This document shows, one piece after another, positions 1 through 8,737 of a stretch of DNA of 62,149 bases (position 1 is the first letter of the stretch; every line of letters starts with the position of its first letter). The stretch is from an uncultured Acidimicrobiales bacterium. GTDB taxonomy: Bacteria > Actinomycetota > Acidimicrobiia > Acidimicrobiales > SZUA-35. The notes under the pieces were generated by a model that worked only from the letters and a program-made list of their open reading frames with translations, was not told the DNA's origin and did no database searches. Made by a program: the position numbers and the translations under genes. The stretch spans positions 1-62,149 of the forward strand of contig CALIFY010000061.1 in assembly GCA_938021675.1 (NCBI GenBank), in the 5' to 3' direction.

Positions 1-901
1 TGAGGTGGATGGCGTACAGGCTGGTGGTGGCGCATATGTAGAGTCGATTGCGTTTCTTGCCGCCGAATTCGACGTTGGACACCACCTCGGGAACGTGAAT
101 CTTTCCCAGCAGCGTCCCATCGGGGGCGAAGCAGTGGACACCGTCGCCCGCAGACGACCACAGGTTTCCGGTGGCGTCGATTCGGAACCCGTCGAACACT
201 TCGGAGTCGCAGGTGGCGAAGGTGGTGTGGTCGGCGGCGACCGAGCGGCCGTCGTCGGCCACCGGGTATGCCCGGATGACGGGCGGGCAGTTTTCGGGTC
301 CAATATGGGATTGACCGGTGTCTGAGACGTAGAGCATCGACTCATCGACCGAAAACGCCAGACCGTTCGGTTGCACCATGTTGGTGATCACCGAGGTGAG
401 GGAGCCGCCGACGTCGATTCGGTACACGTTTGAAGAGTCGAGATCGGGGCTTGACGCGTCGCCCTCGTAGTCGCTGTCGATGCCATAGGTCGGGTCGGTG
501 AACCAGATGCTGCCATCGGAACGGACGACGACGTCGTTCGGCGAATTCAAGCGGTTGCCGTCGATCCGGTCGGCCAGCACCTCCCGTCGGCCGTCATGGT
601 CGATCCGGGTCACGGCTCGCCCTCGATGTTCACAGCGGACGACTCGCCCATCGAGATCGAGGCAGTGGCCGTTCTGATTTAGGGCGGGTTCTTCGAAGGT
701 GGCGACGGTGTCGGCGACTTCGTCGTAGCGGAGGACTCGATCGTTAGGAATGTCGGAAAACAGCAGGTGGCGAGCAGCGGGAACATAGACCGGTCCTTCG
801 GTCCAGCGGCCCTTCCCCCACAGGGTTTCGAGCCGGGCGTGGGCGATCGTAAGGAGAGAAAAGCGGGGGTCGAACGCTTCGAACGGCGAGTCTGGAGCCA
901 T
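1..901 (-). CDS. SMP-30/gluconolactonase family protein (3' end off window)
   Basis: A six-bladed beta-propeller lactonase or related sugar-lactone hydrolase, probably cytoplasmic because no signal peptide is visible. I translated it directly from the minus strand from ATG at 901; 300 codons are open to the left edge with no stop, so only the C-terminal end is missing (family length is about 290-310). Family metal-site positions are present: Glu35 in WTEGPVY, Asn122 in LNSPNDV, Asn179 in PNGLAFS and Asp237 in FDGFRID. Propeller-blade repeats such as GSIWFTDPTYG and GNLWSSAGDG are clear. It is divergent from the CE6 esterase gene, and both could act on carbohydrate breakdown products, but that link is inference. 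The substrate cannot be read from sequence. Confidence 0.9.
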   Translation of the reverse strand, partial: MAPDSPFEAFDPRFSLLTIAHARLETLWGKGRWTEGPVYVPAARHLLFSDIPNDRVLRYDEVADTVATFEEPALNQNGHCLDLDGRVVRCEHRGRAVTRIDHDGRREVLADRIDGNRLNSPNDVVVRSDGSIWFTDPTYGIDSDYEGDASSPDLDSSNVYRIDVGGSLTSVITNMVQPNGLAFSVDESMLYVSDTGQSHIGPENCPPVIRAYPVADDGRSVAADHTTFATCDSEVFDGFRIDATGNLWSSAGDGVHCFAPDGTLLGKIHVPEVVSNVEFGGKKRNRLYICATTSLYAIHL

Positions 902-1455
902 CGGTCGAACTGTAGGGCCGCTCGGTGGCGTCGCCTCTCAGCGGCAGTGACGGTGGTTTGCCCTGAGGAAAATGATGCGAATCGCCAATATGTAGACCTC
1001 GAAGTCGAAACAATACAACTAGGGGAGGCCACATCGTGGTGATTTCACCGACGAAAGACGCGGTTTCTGTCGCGATCTTATGGAGGCTCGAAGTCCGGGA
1101 CGATCTTCGATGTTTTTCTGCCCATAGGAGACCTATTCCCAGTTTGCTGCGTTCTTAAACGTCGAGGGAAGCAAAAATCCTGGCCCGCTCGAATAGTGGG
1201 TAGCGAGCGTTCGTTTCTGACGGCTGCGCTGACGCAAAGTTCTCGTCTCGTCGGACTAGTCTGGCCAAAGTCGTTCTAGATCTTTGGCTTATTCTCGGAG
1301 CGAGTGGGTCTTGTGAGGCAGGCAGTGTAGGCGGACCTAGCTCGCGGTTGTGACCTGTACAGGGTTGACAAGCAGGGAGCGGCCAATTTATTTTGCCCAG
1401 AATAGTTTCCTCTAATTTCCTTTGTGAAGAATATGTGAGAGAGAGAAATAGGCAT
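902..1455. other. Divergent intergenic region, no gene seen
   Basis: About 550 bases between the divergent lactonase and esterase genes. Short open frames here overlap each other on both strands and show no family features or convincing ribosome binding site. The part from about 980 onward is richer in A and T than the flanking genes, as expected for promoter DNA. A candidate promoter for the esterase lies at 1365-1394. No hairpin with a T-run was found. Confidence 0.5.
1365..1394 (+). promoter_or_regulatory. Candidate sigma-70 type promoter of the esterase gene
   Basis: A perfect -35 hexamer TTGACA at 1365-1370 is followed after 18 bases by TATTTT at 1389-1394, which matches four of six -10 positions. 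It sits about 60 bases upstream of the chosen ATG at 1456. The -10 match is only fair, so this is a candidate from sequence alone. Confidence 0.35.
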
Positions 1456-2862
1456 ATGGAAATCGACACTCGAAGGTATGACGACGAACAGCGTTTTAGT
1501 CACTATCTGAGCATTCTTTTTGTGGTTTTCGTTGTTCTTGCGGTAGTGTCTGGCCAGTTTCGGACGTCGTCAGCCCTTGCTGATTCTGGCGGATATGTAG
1601 CGACTGCTGCTGCTGACGATGAGGTCCCATCCGTCTACCTGATAATCGGACAATCGAATGCCGCCGGTCGCGGTCCATTGCCGGCCACGCTCCAAACCTA
1701 TGATGGTGTCTCGGTCTTTGATGGCAGTGATTTCGTGCCCGCAACGCCGAACATCAACCAGTACTCGACCGTCCAGCGATCGGTAAACGGGTATAGCCTC
1801 GGTTACACGTTCGGCGGGGCCATGCAAAGTGTTACCGGCACTGAGTCCTTGTTGGTCTCAAATGCCCGCGGCGGCACGTCGATACAGTTCTGGCTGCCAG
1901 ATGGCAACGTCGATCCCACCACTGGAGAAAACTACTTCGCCCAAGCGGTGTCGGCGGTGCGGGACGCCATCGACAGTTCGGATACCGCACTGCAGCTCGG
2001 TGGCGTCGTATGGCACCAAGGCGAGGCGGACAGTACCGACGTCGATTACACCGTGGACATTCAATATTTGGTCAACGGACTGCGACGGGAGTTCGCAGAC
2101 CCCGACCTGCCTTTCGTGGCCGGGGAGTTGGCCTACTCGCGAAACGACAGCGCCATGTTCAACGAACGCCTCAACGGGATTGCGCCGTTGATTGAAAACT
2201 TCGAAGTCGCCTCCGCCGAAGGACTGGTGACCACCGATGGCACCCATTTCGACAGTCCATCACTCCGAGAGCTGGGGGATCGATACGCCATCGCCATGCT
2301 CGGTCTGCAAGGCTACGACACCTCCGGCCTGCCCGATTGGACCCATCCTGAGCACGTCGATAATGGCGGAGCTTCTGGTGAGCAATTCGTGCCGGAGGAG
2401 GGGGCTCGCTACACGTTTACTACGAGCCAAAATCGGTTCTTGGCTGGTGACGGCGAACCAAAGAGCCCTGGGGGCGATGAGGTATATTCGGCCACGGCCG
2501 ACGTTTCGTTGTCGGACTCCGCATGGCATATCGAACCGCACCCCGCCGGCAATGGTTACTTCCAAATCAAGTTGGCTGCGGGCGGCGATGAGCAGCTTCT
2601 GTATATTGAAGAACGCGATGGGGTGTACGACCTGGAGTTGACCAGCGATGACTCCGTTGGGGTCAACACGTACTTTGATATCAACGAGAAGGAACCGGGT
2701 TTGGGGCGGTATCTCATCACGGCCGTGGATTTCGAAGTTCCTGAGAAATCCCGGATTTTCGTGACCAATGCTGGGCAGCGCGCCGGTGTCGCATCAAGTG
2801 TCACCACCGACGGCGCTTGGGCCACGTTCACCATCACCGAGGTCGAGGCTTCCGCAGCTTAG
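1456..2862 (+). CDS. Secreted SGNH/CE6 sialate-O-acetylesterase-like hydrolase with C-terminal lectin-like domain
   Basis: Predicted carbohydrate O-acetylesterase (SASA/DUF303, CE6), 468 residues. I chose ATG 1456 because GAGAGAG lies just upstream; the frame is open further back to TTG 1393. Residues 18-33 form a hydrophobic signal/anchor segment, so the enzyme is exported or membrane-tethered. Catalytic blocks are intact: GQSNAAGR with nucleophile Ser67, WHQGEAD at 186-192, and DGTHFD with Asp261/His264. Residues from about 330 to the end form an extra domain of short strands (RYTFTTSQNRFLAGDG, YFQIKLAAG, LLYIEERDGVYDLEL) that resembles a beta-trefoil or fascin-like sugar-binding fold; this part is inference. 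Probably removes acetyl groups from an extracellular polysaccharide. Confidence 0.85.
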   Translation: MEIDTRRYDDEQRFSHYLSILFVVFVVLAVVSGQFRTSSALADSGGYVATAAADDEVPSVYLIIGQSNAAGRGPLPATLQTYDGVSVFDGSDFVPATPNINQYSTVQRSVNGYSLGYTFGGAMQSVTGTESLLVSNARGGTSIQFWLPDGNVDPTTGENYFAQAVSAVRDAIDSSDTALQLGGVVWHQGEADSTDVDYTVDIQYLVNGLRREFADPDLPFVAGELAYSRNDSAMFNERLNGIAPLIENFEVASAEGLVTTDGTHFDSPSLRELGDRYAIAMLGLQGYDTSGLPDWTHPEHVDNGGASGEQFVPEEGARYTFTTSQNRFLAGDGEPKSPGGDEVYSATADVSLSDSAWHIEPHPAGNGYFQIKLAAGGDEQLLYIEERDGVYDLELTSDDSVGVNTYFDINEKEPGLGRYLITAVDFEVPEKSRIFVTNAGQRAGVASSVTTDGAWATFTITEVEASAA

Positions 2863-2942
2863 GATCCTGTCTTGGCTGGCGAGGTCGCGGCTATCGAAGG
2901 GACCTAAGGCAAGGCCACCCGGCGGCCTGCTGGGCGAACCCC

Positions 2943-4316
2943 ATGCGATTGTTTGTGCCGAAACCCGACCGATCCGCTACAACCGTTGGGGTGGTAGATC
3001 TCACTCGGGTCGAAGCCGTGGTTAGCGACGGCGTCGATGCGCTGCGCGATGTCGTCGATCCGGTTGCCGAGCGGTTTGTGGCCGCGGGGTACCGGTTGTA
3101 CCTCGTTGGTGGGGTAGTGCGCGATCTTGTGCTGTCCGATGGTTCGTCGAGTCCACCACCGGGAGACATCGACCTGACGACCGATGCCGAGCCGCCGGCC
3201 ATCAAGGAACTTCTTTCCGGCCCGGTCTCCGACGCGCTGTGGTCGCAGGGGGAACGATTTGGCACGATCGGAGCCACGGTGGCCGGTAGGAGTATTGAGA
3301 TAACGACCCACCGGGCGGAGTCGTACGACCATGGTTCCCGCAATCCGACGGTGACCTTCGGTCGGGATCTCGGCGATGACCTCGTACGTCGTGATTTTAC
3401 GGTCAATGCGATGGCGGTCGAGCTACCCAGTCGGCGGCTTCATGATCCTTATGGTGGCGTGTCCGATCTGGAGCGCAAGCGGCTTCAGACGCCGTTGTCT
3501 CCGGAGGTGTCGTTTGGCGACGACCCACTTCGAATGCTCCGGGCCGCTCGTTTCGTTGCTCGCCTCGACTTGACGCCGGCTCCCGAACTGGTGGAAGCGG
3601 CGACGGCCATGGCCGAGCGGCTGGCGATCGTATCGATCGAGCGGGTAACCGATGAGCTTGAGCGCCTGTTCTCGATCGCCGATCCCGAGCCCGGCTTGGA
3701 CTTCCTGGTCGCTTCCGGCCTTCTGGCCACCGCTGTTCCAACCCTGAATCGTTCGGGGGGCGACGTAGAGCTTGCGGCCAAAGCGGTAGCTCGGTTGCCG
3801 CTCTCCGACGGTGGGTTGGCTCGACGAGCGGGACTGCTCTGGCCGGCTCGAACCGAGGCCAGCTCTGAGCTGACCCGATTGCGGTACTCAAAACGGGACC
3901 GGGTGCGTACGGTCAGGCTTCTCAACTCTGCAGAACGGATGCTCGGTCCGGCGTCGACTGTTGGCACCGTCCGACGGTTCGTGGCCGCCTCCTCCGTCGA
4001 AGATCTTGCGGTGCTTCGAGGGTTCATCGCCCTCATCTCACAGATCGACCCGTCGATCGATGGTGTTGCTGGGCGGCGAGCCTGCGATCTCATCGATGCC
4101 GTCCCGCCACACGATCTGGACGACTTGTCCGCCCCGTTATCAGCGTCTGAGATCATGGAGATCCTTGATCTGGATCCCGGTCCGAAAGTCGGCAGGGCGC
4201 AACGCCACCTGCTGGAACGCCGACTCGATGAAGGCCCGGTCGCCGCCTCGGAAGCCAAGAGAATCCTGCTGGAATGGTGGCGGCAGGAACGCGACGGCCC
4301 TGATTCGCTACGCTAG
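2943..4316 (+). CDS. CCA tRNA nucleotidyltransferase (poly(A) polymerase family)
   Basis: Adds or repairs the 3' CCA end of tRNAs using CTP and ATP. Class II nucleotidyltransferase signatures are complete: YLVGGVVRDL (GG 56-57), GDIDLTT with metal-binding Asp75/Asp77, RRDFTVNAMAV, the DPYGG loop, and FGDDPLRMLRAARF. No HDxGK-type HD motif is visible in the C-terminal half, unlike some bacterial relatives. Start is uncertain: ATG 2943 or GTG 2991 are both in frame ahead of the conserved part and neither has a strong ribosome binding site. The DUF5318 gene begins five bases after the stop and ponA follows, so the three probably share a transcript. Actinobacteria commonly carry these genes near the origin. 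Confidence 0.92.
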   Translation: MRLFVPKPDRSATTVGVVDLTRVEAVVSDGVDALRDVVDPVAERFVAAGYRLYLVGGVVRDLVLSDGSSSPPPGDIDLTTDAEPPAIKELLSGPVSDALWSQGERFGTIGATVAGRSIEITTHRAESYDHGSRNPTVTFGRDLGDDLVRRDFTVNAMAVELPSRRLHDPYGGVSDLERKRLQTPLSPEVSFGDDPLRMLRAARFVARLDLTPAPELVEAATAMAERLAIVSIERVTDELERLFSIADPEPGLDFLVASGLLATAVPTLNRSGGDVELAAKAVARLPLSDGGLARRAGLLWPARTEASSELTRLRYSKRDRVRTVRLLNSAERMLGPASTVGTVRRFVAASSVEDLAVLRGFIALISQIDPSIDGVAGRRACDLIDAVPPHDLDDLSAPLSASEIMEILDLDPGPKVGRAQRHLLERRLDEGPVAASEAKRILLEWWRQERDGPDSLR

Positions 4317-4321
4317 ATACC

Positions 4322-4720
4322 GTGAGCTTCGTACCGAGTAGCGCCGGCGGCGACGCCGACCGCATTGCTCCGGCCGGTGTGATCAGTTATCGCCTGGCCC
4401 GGCAGCGTACTGTCGATGCGTTTCTCCGCGGCCAGAAGACAACCGAAGAAGTCTGTGATGCGCAGCCAGAGCTCCGGCGGGTAGCTCACTCCTTCGGTCG
4501 GTCTGTGCCAGATCCGTGCCCAATATGTGAAGGTGGCGATCTCGTCACCGTGATGTTCGCGTTCGGGCCCGGTCTTCCGAATTCGGGTCGGGTTTTGGCC
4601 GACCTCGCTGAGACCCGCAAGTTGCGTACCCGCGGTAAACCTTCCACCTGCTACCTGATAGAAGTATGTAGGCAGTGCTGGTGGAATCACCTGCGTGAAT
4701 CCTACGGAGTCTCCGGCTAG
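4322..4720 (+). CDS. DUF5318 family protein
   Basis: A 132-residue protein starting at GTG. It has two paired-cysteine knuckles, CPIC around residue 62 and CRQC near 120, spaced as in a small zinc-binding fold; this is read directly, while zinc binding is inference. Its place directly before a class A penicillin-binding protein matches Mycobacterium, where a DUF5318 member (Rv0049) precedes ponA1. No catalytic motif is seen and the family has no settled function. The five-base gap after the CCA-adding enzyme and 20-base gap before ponA suggest one operon and possibly a role linked to cell-wall synthesis. Confidence 0.8.
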   Translation: MSFVPSSAGGDADRIAPAGVISYRLARQRTVDAFLRGQKTTEEVCDAQPELRRVAHSFGRSVPDPCPICEGGDLVTVMFAFGPGLPNSGRVLADLAETRKLRTRGKPSTCYLIEVCRQCWWNHLRESYGVSG

Positions 4721-4740
4721 TTCGAGAGTAGATCCACATC

Positions 4741-7290
4741 ATGGCGTTTCAACTTCCCCCCGGGCCCTTGTCTGGCCCCACCCCGACACGAAACCGTCGT
4801 CGGAACCCCTTTTGGCGGTTTCGACGGTTTCTGTTCGTTATCGGCATCGTCGGTGTCGTCGCCCTCGGTGGCGTGTGGGCGTTCATCAGTCAGGTAGAGG
4901 AATTGGGCGATGATGATTTCGACCAGTTGTTCGAGACGACCTACATCTGCACCGGTGAGGTGGACGAGGAATGCGGCCCCGACGTCGCCGCCAATGAGAT
5001 CTTCCGTGGAGAAGACCGCATCATCGTCGGCTACGCAGACATTCCCCCGGTTCTGATCAACGCGGTGGTGGCCACCGAGGATCGAACCTTCTTCGAACAC
5101 AAAGGCGTTGACCCCGGTGGCCTGTTGCGAGCCGCCTATCGCACAGCCCGGCAGAAGCTGAGCGGTGAGGGCAGCGTTCAGGGCGGTTCGAGTATCACAC
5201 AGCAGTACGTGAAGCTGGTGAGTGATGACGCCGAGAACAGTTTCGAACGAAAGGCCCGCGAGATCGTTCGGGCCGTCAACCTCGAACAGAATCTGACCGA
5301 GGAGCTCGGCTCGCCAGAGGCGGCCAAACAACAGATCATCGAGCGCTACCTCAACCGGGCCTACTTCGGCCGCGGCGCCTATGGGGTGCAAGCTGCGTCC
5401 CGTAGCTATTTCGACAAGGACATCGCCAACCTCTCCCTCCCCGAGGCGGCATACCTGGCCGGATTGTTACGCAACCCGGAAAACGGTGATGCCAGCGAGC
5501 GGCTCGATGAAGGAAACCGCCGCCGCTACGAAACGTTGCGCCAGATGTACAACGAGGGATACATCACCGAGGCCGAGTGGGCTGAGGCCGACGCCGACAC
5601 CTGGCCGGCGTTGATTCCTCAGCAGAGCCGCGAAGGGCTTGGCGAAGTAAAGGGAAGCGAGTACGGCACGGAGTTCTTTGTCACCGCGGTGATCGCCCAG
5701 CTCAACGAGCTGTACCCCGATGGCGAACTGTTCCAACAAGGGCTTCGGGTCTACACAACCCTCGACCCCCAGCTGCAGCAACTAGCCCACAGCACTATCA
5801 CCGCGCGGCTCGATCCCAACAACCCCGATATGCCCCTCGGGGCGCTCGTATCTGTCAACGAGCAAGGCGAGGTTGTCGCCATGATGGGCGGCGCCGACTT
5901 CAACGAAAACAAGGTCAACCTGACGATGGGCAGGGCCGGCGGTGGGTCTGGCTTCCAGCCGGGTTCGCTCATGAAGATCTTTACCCTCGCCGAGTTCGTC
6001 GAGCAGGGTTTTTCGCCCGAGTCCTATTTCGCGGCGCCATGGACGATTGAGTATCCGGCCGACGGTGAGGGCAAATGCGATCAATGGAATGTCCGAGGCG
6101 GGGTCAGCAATAGACCGACCGTTGAAACCCACCGGTCGGTCTACCGGGCGACGACATGGTCGATGAACACCGTGTATGCCCAGATGATCACTCAGGTCGG
6201 AGCTGAGCAGTCCAAAGACATGGCTGAACGGCTCGGCATCGTTTCAGAGATGTTGGGCTGCCCATCCGATGTGCTGGGAACCAACGTGGTGTCACCTCTT
6301 GAAATTACGGCGGCTTACGCCAACCTTGCCCGAGAAGGGGAGCGGCTTGCACCGGTGCTCATCGAGCGCATCGAGGACGCCCAAGGAAACGTGTTGTGTT
6401 GGTATCCGACGACCTCGTGCGATCCGAACAGCCCCAGCGTCAGGGTTGGTGAGCAGACCGTAGACCCGTCGGTGATTCGGCAGGTAAACGGTGCGATGGT
6501 AGAAGTGGTCAACTCTGGCACCGGCCGCTCAGCCCGACTGGTAGACGAGGAGACCGACGTCGTTCGGCCGGCAGCGGGCAAGACAGGCACGACTCAACAG
6601 AACCGAGATGCCTGGTTCACCGGCTTTACTTGTGGACTGACCACCTCGGTGTGGATGGGGTATCCAGGGGTGAACGGCGAGACCCCCCGGTATATGAACG
6701 ACGAGGTGAACGTCGAGAATGGGGTGGAGCTCACCTCGATGGTCGAACTGTTCGGCGAGCAATACACCAGTGACTCAGGGAACGGTCGGATAAATGGCGG
6801 TGATGTGCCGGCCGAACTGTGGCATGGGTTCATGATGGCTGCGACGGCCGACGATCCGCCGTGTGAGGGGCTGCCGGTCGAAGGCCCGTCGGGTGATCAG
6901 CGTGTTGTCGGTACCGAATTGTTGACGACAACTTTGCTCTGCGAACAGGCCGACCCTGCGCTTGCGGCGGCGTCCGGGCAGCCGGTAACGACCATCGAGG
7001 GGTCGCCTCCGACGAGCCGGTTTGTCGGTACGTCACCAAACGGCCGGCCGTGCACGCCGATCGACCTCGATGGTCGGCCGATAACGACGCCGACGGTAGA
7101 TCCGGCATCGCCGTCCACAGTCGACCCGAACAATCCACGACCAGACGACGACAACGACAACGACGACGACAACAACAACGGCGACAACAACAACAACGAC
7201 AACAACGGGAACGGCGACAACAACGGCAACGACAACAACAACGGGAACGGCGACAACGACGGCCGGGGTGATGACGACGACGATGACTAG
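4741..7290 (+). CDS. ponA: Class A penicillin-binding protein (transglycosylase/transpeptidase)
   Basis: Bifunctional peptidoglycan synthase, 849 residues, anchored by one membrane helix at about 29-49 with the rest outside the cell. The GT51 glycosyltransferase domain has ATEDRTFFEHKGVDPGG with catalytic Glu113 and QGGSSITQQ. The transpeptidase domain has all three motifs: SLMK with nucleophile Ser409 and Lys412, SMN at 474-476, and KTG at 614-616. From about residue 795 the protein ends in a Pro/Thr stretch followed by roughly 50 residues of almost only Asp, Asn and Gly, encoded by GAC/AAC-type repeats. The tail has no counterpart in the catalytic family and its length may vary by slippage. 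The preceding DUF5318 gene supports a ponA1-like identity. Confidence 0.95.
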   Translation: MAFQLPPGPLSGPTPTRNRRRNPFWRFRRFLFVIGIVGVVALGGVWAFISQVEELGDDDFDQLFETTYICTGEVDEECGPDVAANEIFRGEDRIIVGYADIPPVLINAVVATEDRTFFEHKGVDPGGLLRAAYRTARQKLSGEGSVQGGSSITQQYVKLVSDDAENSFERKAREIVRAVNLEQNLTEELGSPEAAKQQIIERYLNRAYFGRGAYGVQAASRSYFDKDIANLSLPEAAYLAGLLRNPENGDASERLDEGNRRRYETLRQMYNEGYITEAEWAEADADTWPALIPQQSREGLGEVKGSEYGTEFFVTAVIAQLNELYPDGELFQQGLRVYTTLDPQLQQLAHSTITARLDPNNPDMPLGALVSVNEQGEVVAMMGGADFNENKVNLTMGRAGGGSGFQPGSLMKIFTLAEFVEQGFSPESYFAAPWTIEYPADGEGKCDQWNVRGGVSNRPTVETHRSVYRATTWSMNTVYAQMITQVGAEQSKDMAERLGIVSEMLGCPSDVLGTNVVSPLEITAAYANLAREGERLAPVLIERIEDAQGNVLCWYPTTSCDPNSPSVRVGEQTVDPSVIRQVNGAMVEVVNSGTGRSARLVDEETDVVRPAAGKTGTTQQNRDAWFTGFTCGLTTSVWMGYPGVNGETPRYMNDEVNVENGVELTSMVELFGEQYTSDSGNGRINGGDVPAELWHGFMMAATADDPPCEGLPVEGPSGDQRVVGTELLTTTLLCEQADPALAAASGQPVTTIEGSPPTSRFVGTSPNGRPCTPIDLDGRPITTPTVDPASPSTVDPNNPRPDDDNDNDDDNNNGDNNNNDNNGNGDNNGNDNNNGNGDNDGRGDDDDDD

Positions 7291-7447
7291 TCGACGCCTG
7301 ATGGCAATCGGTCGGGGGTAGCCGACTGGAGCGTCACACCGTCTGGTTACGTTCTATGTCGTGAACAAGCTCGATCCCGATAGCGTTGTCCCTCGGGTCT
7401 ACACGTCAGCTGATCTTGTGGCGTCTGATTCCGCAACAAAACACCCT

Positions 7448-7481
7448 GCCCCCGAACGTCGGGGGCTCCGGCCTTGCCGGA
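7448..7481 (+). promoter_or_regulatory. Two back-to-back hairpins in the rpsF leader
   Basis: Perfect stem GCCCCCGA-ACG-TCGGGGGC at 7448-7466 abuts a second perfect stem TCCGGC-CTT-GCCGGA at 7467-7481. The ribosome binding site AGGGAGG starts six bases later and ATG of rpsF is at 7503. rpsF leaders in many bacteria bind the S6:S18 protein pair for autogenous control; whether these hairpins are that element is inference, because the known motif also needs a bulged CCG which I cannot assign with confidence. They could alternatively be an attenuator. Confidence 0.55.
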
Positions 7482-7502
7482 TCCGTAGGGAGGTTATTGC
7501 CC

Positions 7503-7826
7503 ATGAGGGCTTATGAGCTCATGGTCATCTTCAGAGATGAATCTGATGAATCGACCATTCAAACCTTTGTGAACCGCCTGGAGAGTATGGCGGCCGACGC
7601 TGGCGGCACCCTTGAAAAGCTCGATAAGTGGGGTCCTCGAGACTTCGCCTACGAGATCCACAAGGCCCGGCGTGGGTTCTATGTCGTCATGGAGTTCCTG
7701 GCTCCCAATGCCCTGACCGAGTTGGATCGGGTTCTGCGGCTCGCGGATGACGTCATCCGCCACAAATTCATACGTCTGCCAGTGGACGAGGCGCACCGCC
7801 GCGGCCTGGCCGGCGCGTCAGTCTGA
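7503..7826 (+). CDS. rpsF: 30S ribosomal protein S6
   Basis: Small-subunit protein that pairs with S18 on 16S rRNA. The 107-residue sequence shows the S6 pattern: MRAYELMVIF at the start, an Asp/Glu-rich helix, KLDKWGPRDFAYEIHKARRGFYVVMEF in the core (typical GxRxLAYxI-type strand) and a final strand ending IRLP. ATG 7503 has AGGGAGG eight to nine bases upstream, while the longer open frame from 7386 lies in the hairpin leader. First gene of rpsF-ssb-rpsR-rplI, with 13 bases to ssb. Length is normal for the family. Confidence 0.97.
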   Translation: MRAYELMVIFRDESDESTIQTFVNRLESMAADAGGTLEKLDKWGPRDFAYEIHKARRGFYVVMEFLAPNALTELDRVLRLADDVIRHKFIRLPVDEAHRRGLAGASV

Positions 7827-7839
7827 GAGAGCAGATCCG

Positions 7840-8304
7840 ATGGCAATAGATAACAATGTGACTATTACCGGAAACGCCACCCGAGAGCCAGAGCTTCGGT
7901 GGACGCCTTCCGGTCAAGCGGTCGCCAACTTTGGCGTCGCGGTCAACCGCCGGTGGCAAAACCGGCAGACCCAAGAATGGGAAGAAGCGGTCTCCTTCTT
8001 CGACGTCACCGCGTGGGCGCAATTAGCCGAAAACACTGCCGAGTCCATCTCTAAGGGATCTCGGGTCACCGTGACCGGTCGGCTCGATCAACGCAGCTGG
8101 GAGACTCAGGACGGCGACAAGCGATCGAAGGTCGAGATCGTGGCCGATGACGTCGCTGTCAGCCTTCGGTGGGCCACCGCCGAAGTAATGAAGAACGAGC
8201 GCCCCGATGGCGCGAGCGGCCGATCGACCGGTGGCGGCCGTCCCGGTGGTGGTGCCCCTGCGGGCAACGTGCCGCCGTACAACCCGGATGAGGAGCCCTT
8301 CTAA
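7840..8304 (+). CDS. ssb: Single-stranded DNA-binding protein
   Basis: Binds exposed single strands in replication and repair. It has a typical OB-fold of about 110 residues ([49 protein letters not shown]) followed by a Gly/Pro-rich linker and an acidic tip ending DEEPF, a variant of the usual DDDIPF partner-docking tail. 154 residues. ATG 7840 sits 13 bases after rpsF. The stop codon overlaps the rpsR start by one base (TAATG), which suggests translational coupling. Confidence 0.97.
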   Translation: MAIDNNVTITGNATREPELRWTPSGQAVANFGVAVNRRWQNRQTQEWEEAVSFFDVTAWAQLAENTAESISKGSRVTVTGRLDQRSWETQDGDKRSKVEIVADDVAVSLRWATAEVMKNERPDGASGRSTGGGRPGGGAPAGNVPPYNPDEEPF

Positions 8305-8735
8305 TGGCAAAAGGAAATGCGAGAAAGCGCGTAAAGCCGAAACCGGTCGGCCGGAAGGGCAAGAAGAAGATCAGCCCGCTGGTTACCGAGAGCGTTACGT
8401 ACGTCGACTACAAAGATGTCGATTTGCTCCGGCGTTTTATGTCCGACCGAGCGAAGATCCGGTCACGCCGGGTTACGGGTAACGACTCCCAACAGCAGCG
8501 AGAAATCGCCCGGGCGGTCAAGAACGCTCGCGAGATGGGCCTGTTGGCCTACACCAGCCGAGTCACGACCCAACGTCGCGGCAACCGACGCGATGATCGC
8601 GACGGTGATCGTGGTCGTGGTGAGGATCGTGGCCGTGGTCGCGATGGCGATCGGGATCGTAAGCCATCCGAACCACCAGCGAGCAGCGGTGCGGCCGAAA
8701 AGCCGGCAGAGACCGAAACCCCGGTGGAGGCCTGA
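8304..8735 (+). CDS. rpsR: 30S ribosomal protein S18 with long charged C-terminal extension
   Basis: The S18 core is clear from about residues 20-90: [24 protein letters not shown] and the helix [20 protein letters not shown]. Known S18 proteins are usually about 75-95 residues; this one has 143. The additional 50 or so residues are an Arg/Asp/Gly repeat tract ([17 protein letters not shown]) then a Pro/Glu/Ala tail. The tract uses the same high-GC codons as the core and runs to a normal stop just before rplI, so it does not look like a frameshift artefact. The start overlaps the ssb stop. Confidence 0.93.
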   Translation: MAKGNARKRVKPKPVGRKGKKKISPLVTESVTYVDYKDVDLLRRFMSDRAKIRSRRVTGNDSQQQREIARAVKNAREMGLLAYTSRVTTQRRGNRRDDRDGDRGRGEDRGRGRDGDRDRKPSEPPASSGAAEKPAETETPVEA

Positions 8736-8737
8736 GC

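Noticed and set aside
6897-7271. Repetitive frames overlapping the PBP Asp/Asn tail, for example a Ser/Leu-rich frame on the minus strand
   Set aside because: They arise from reading the GAC/AAC repeat in other frames.
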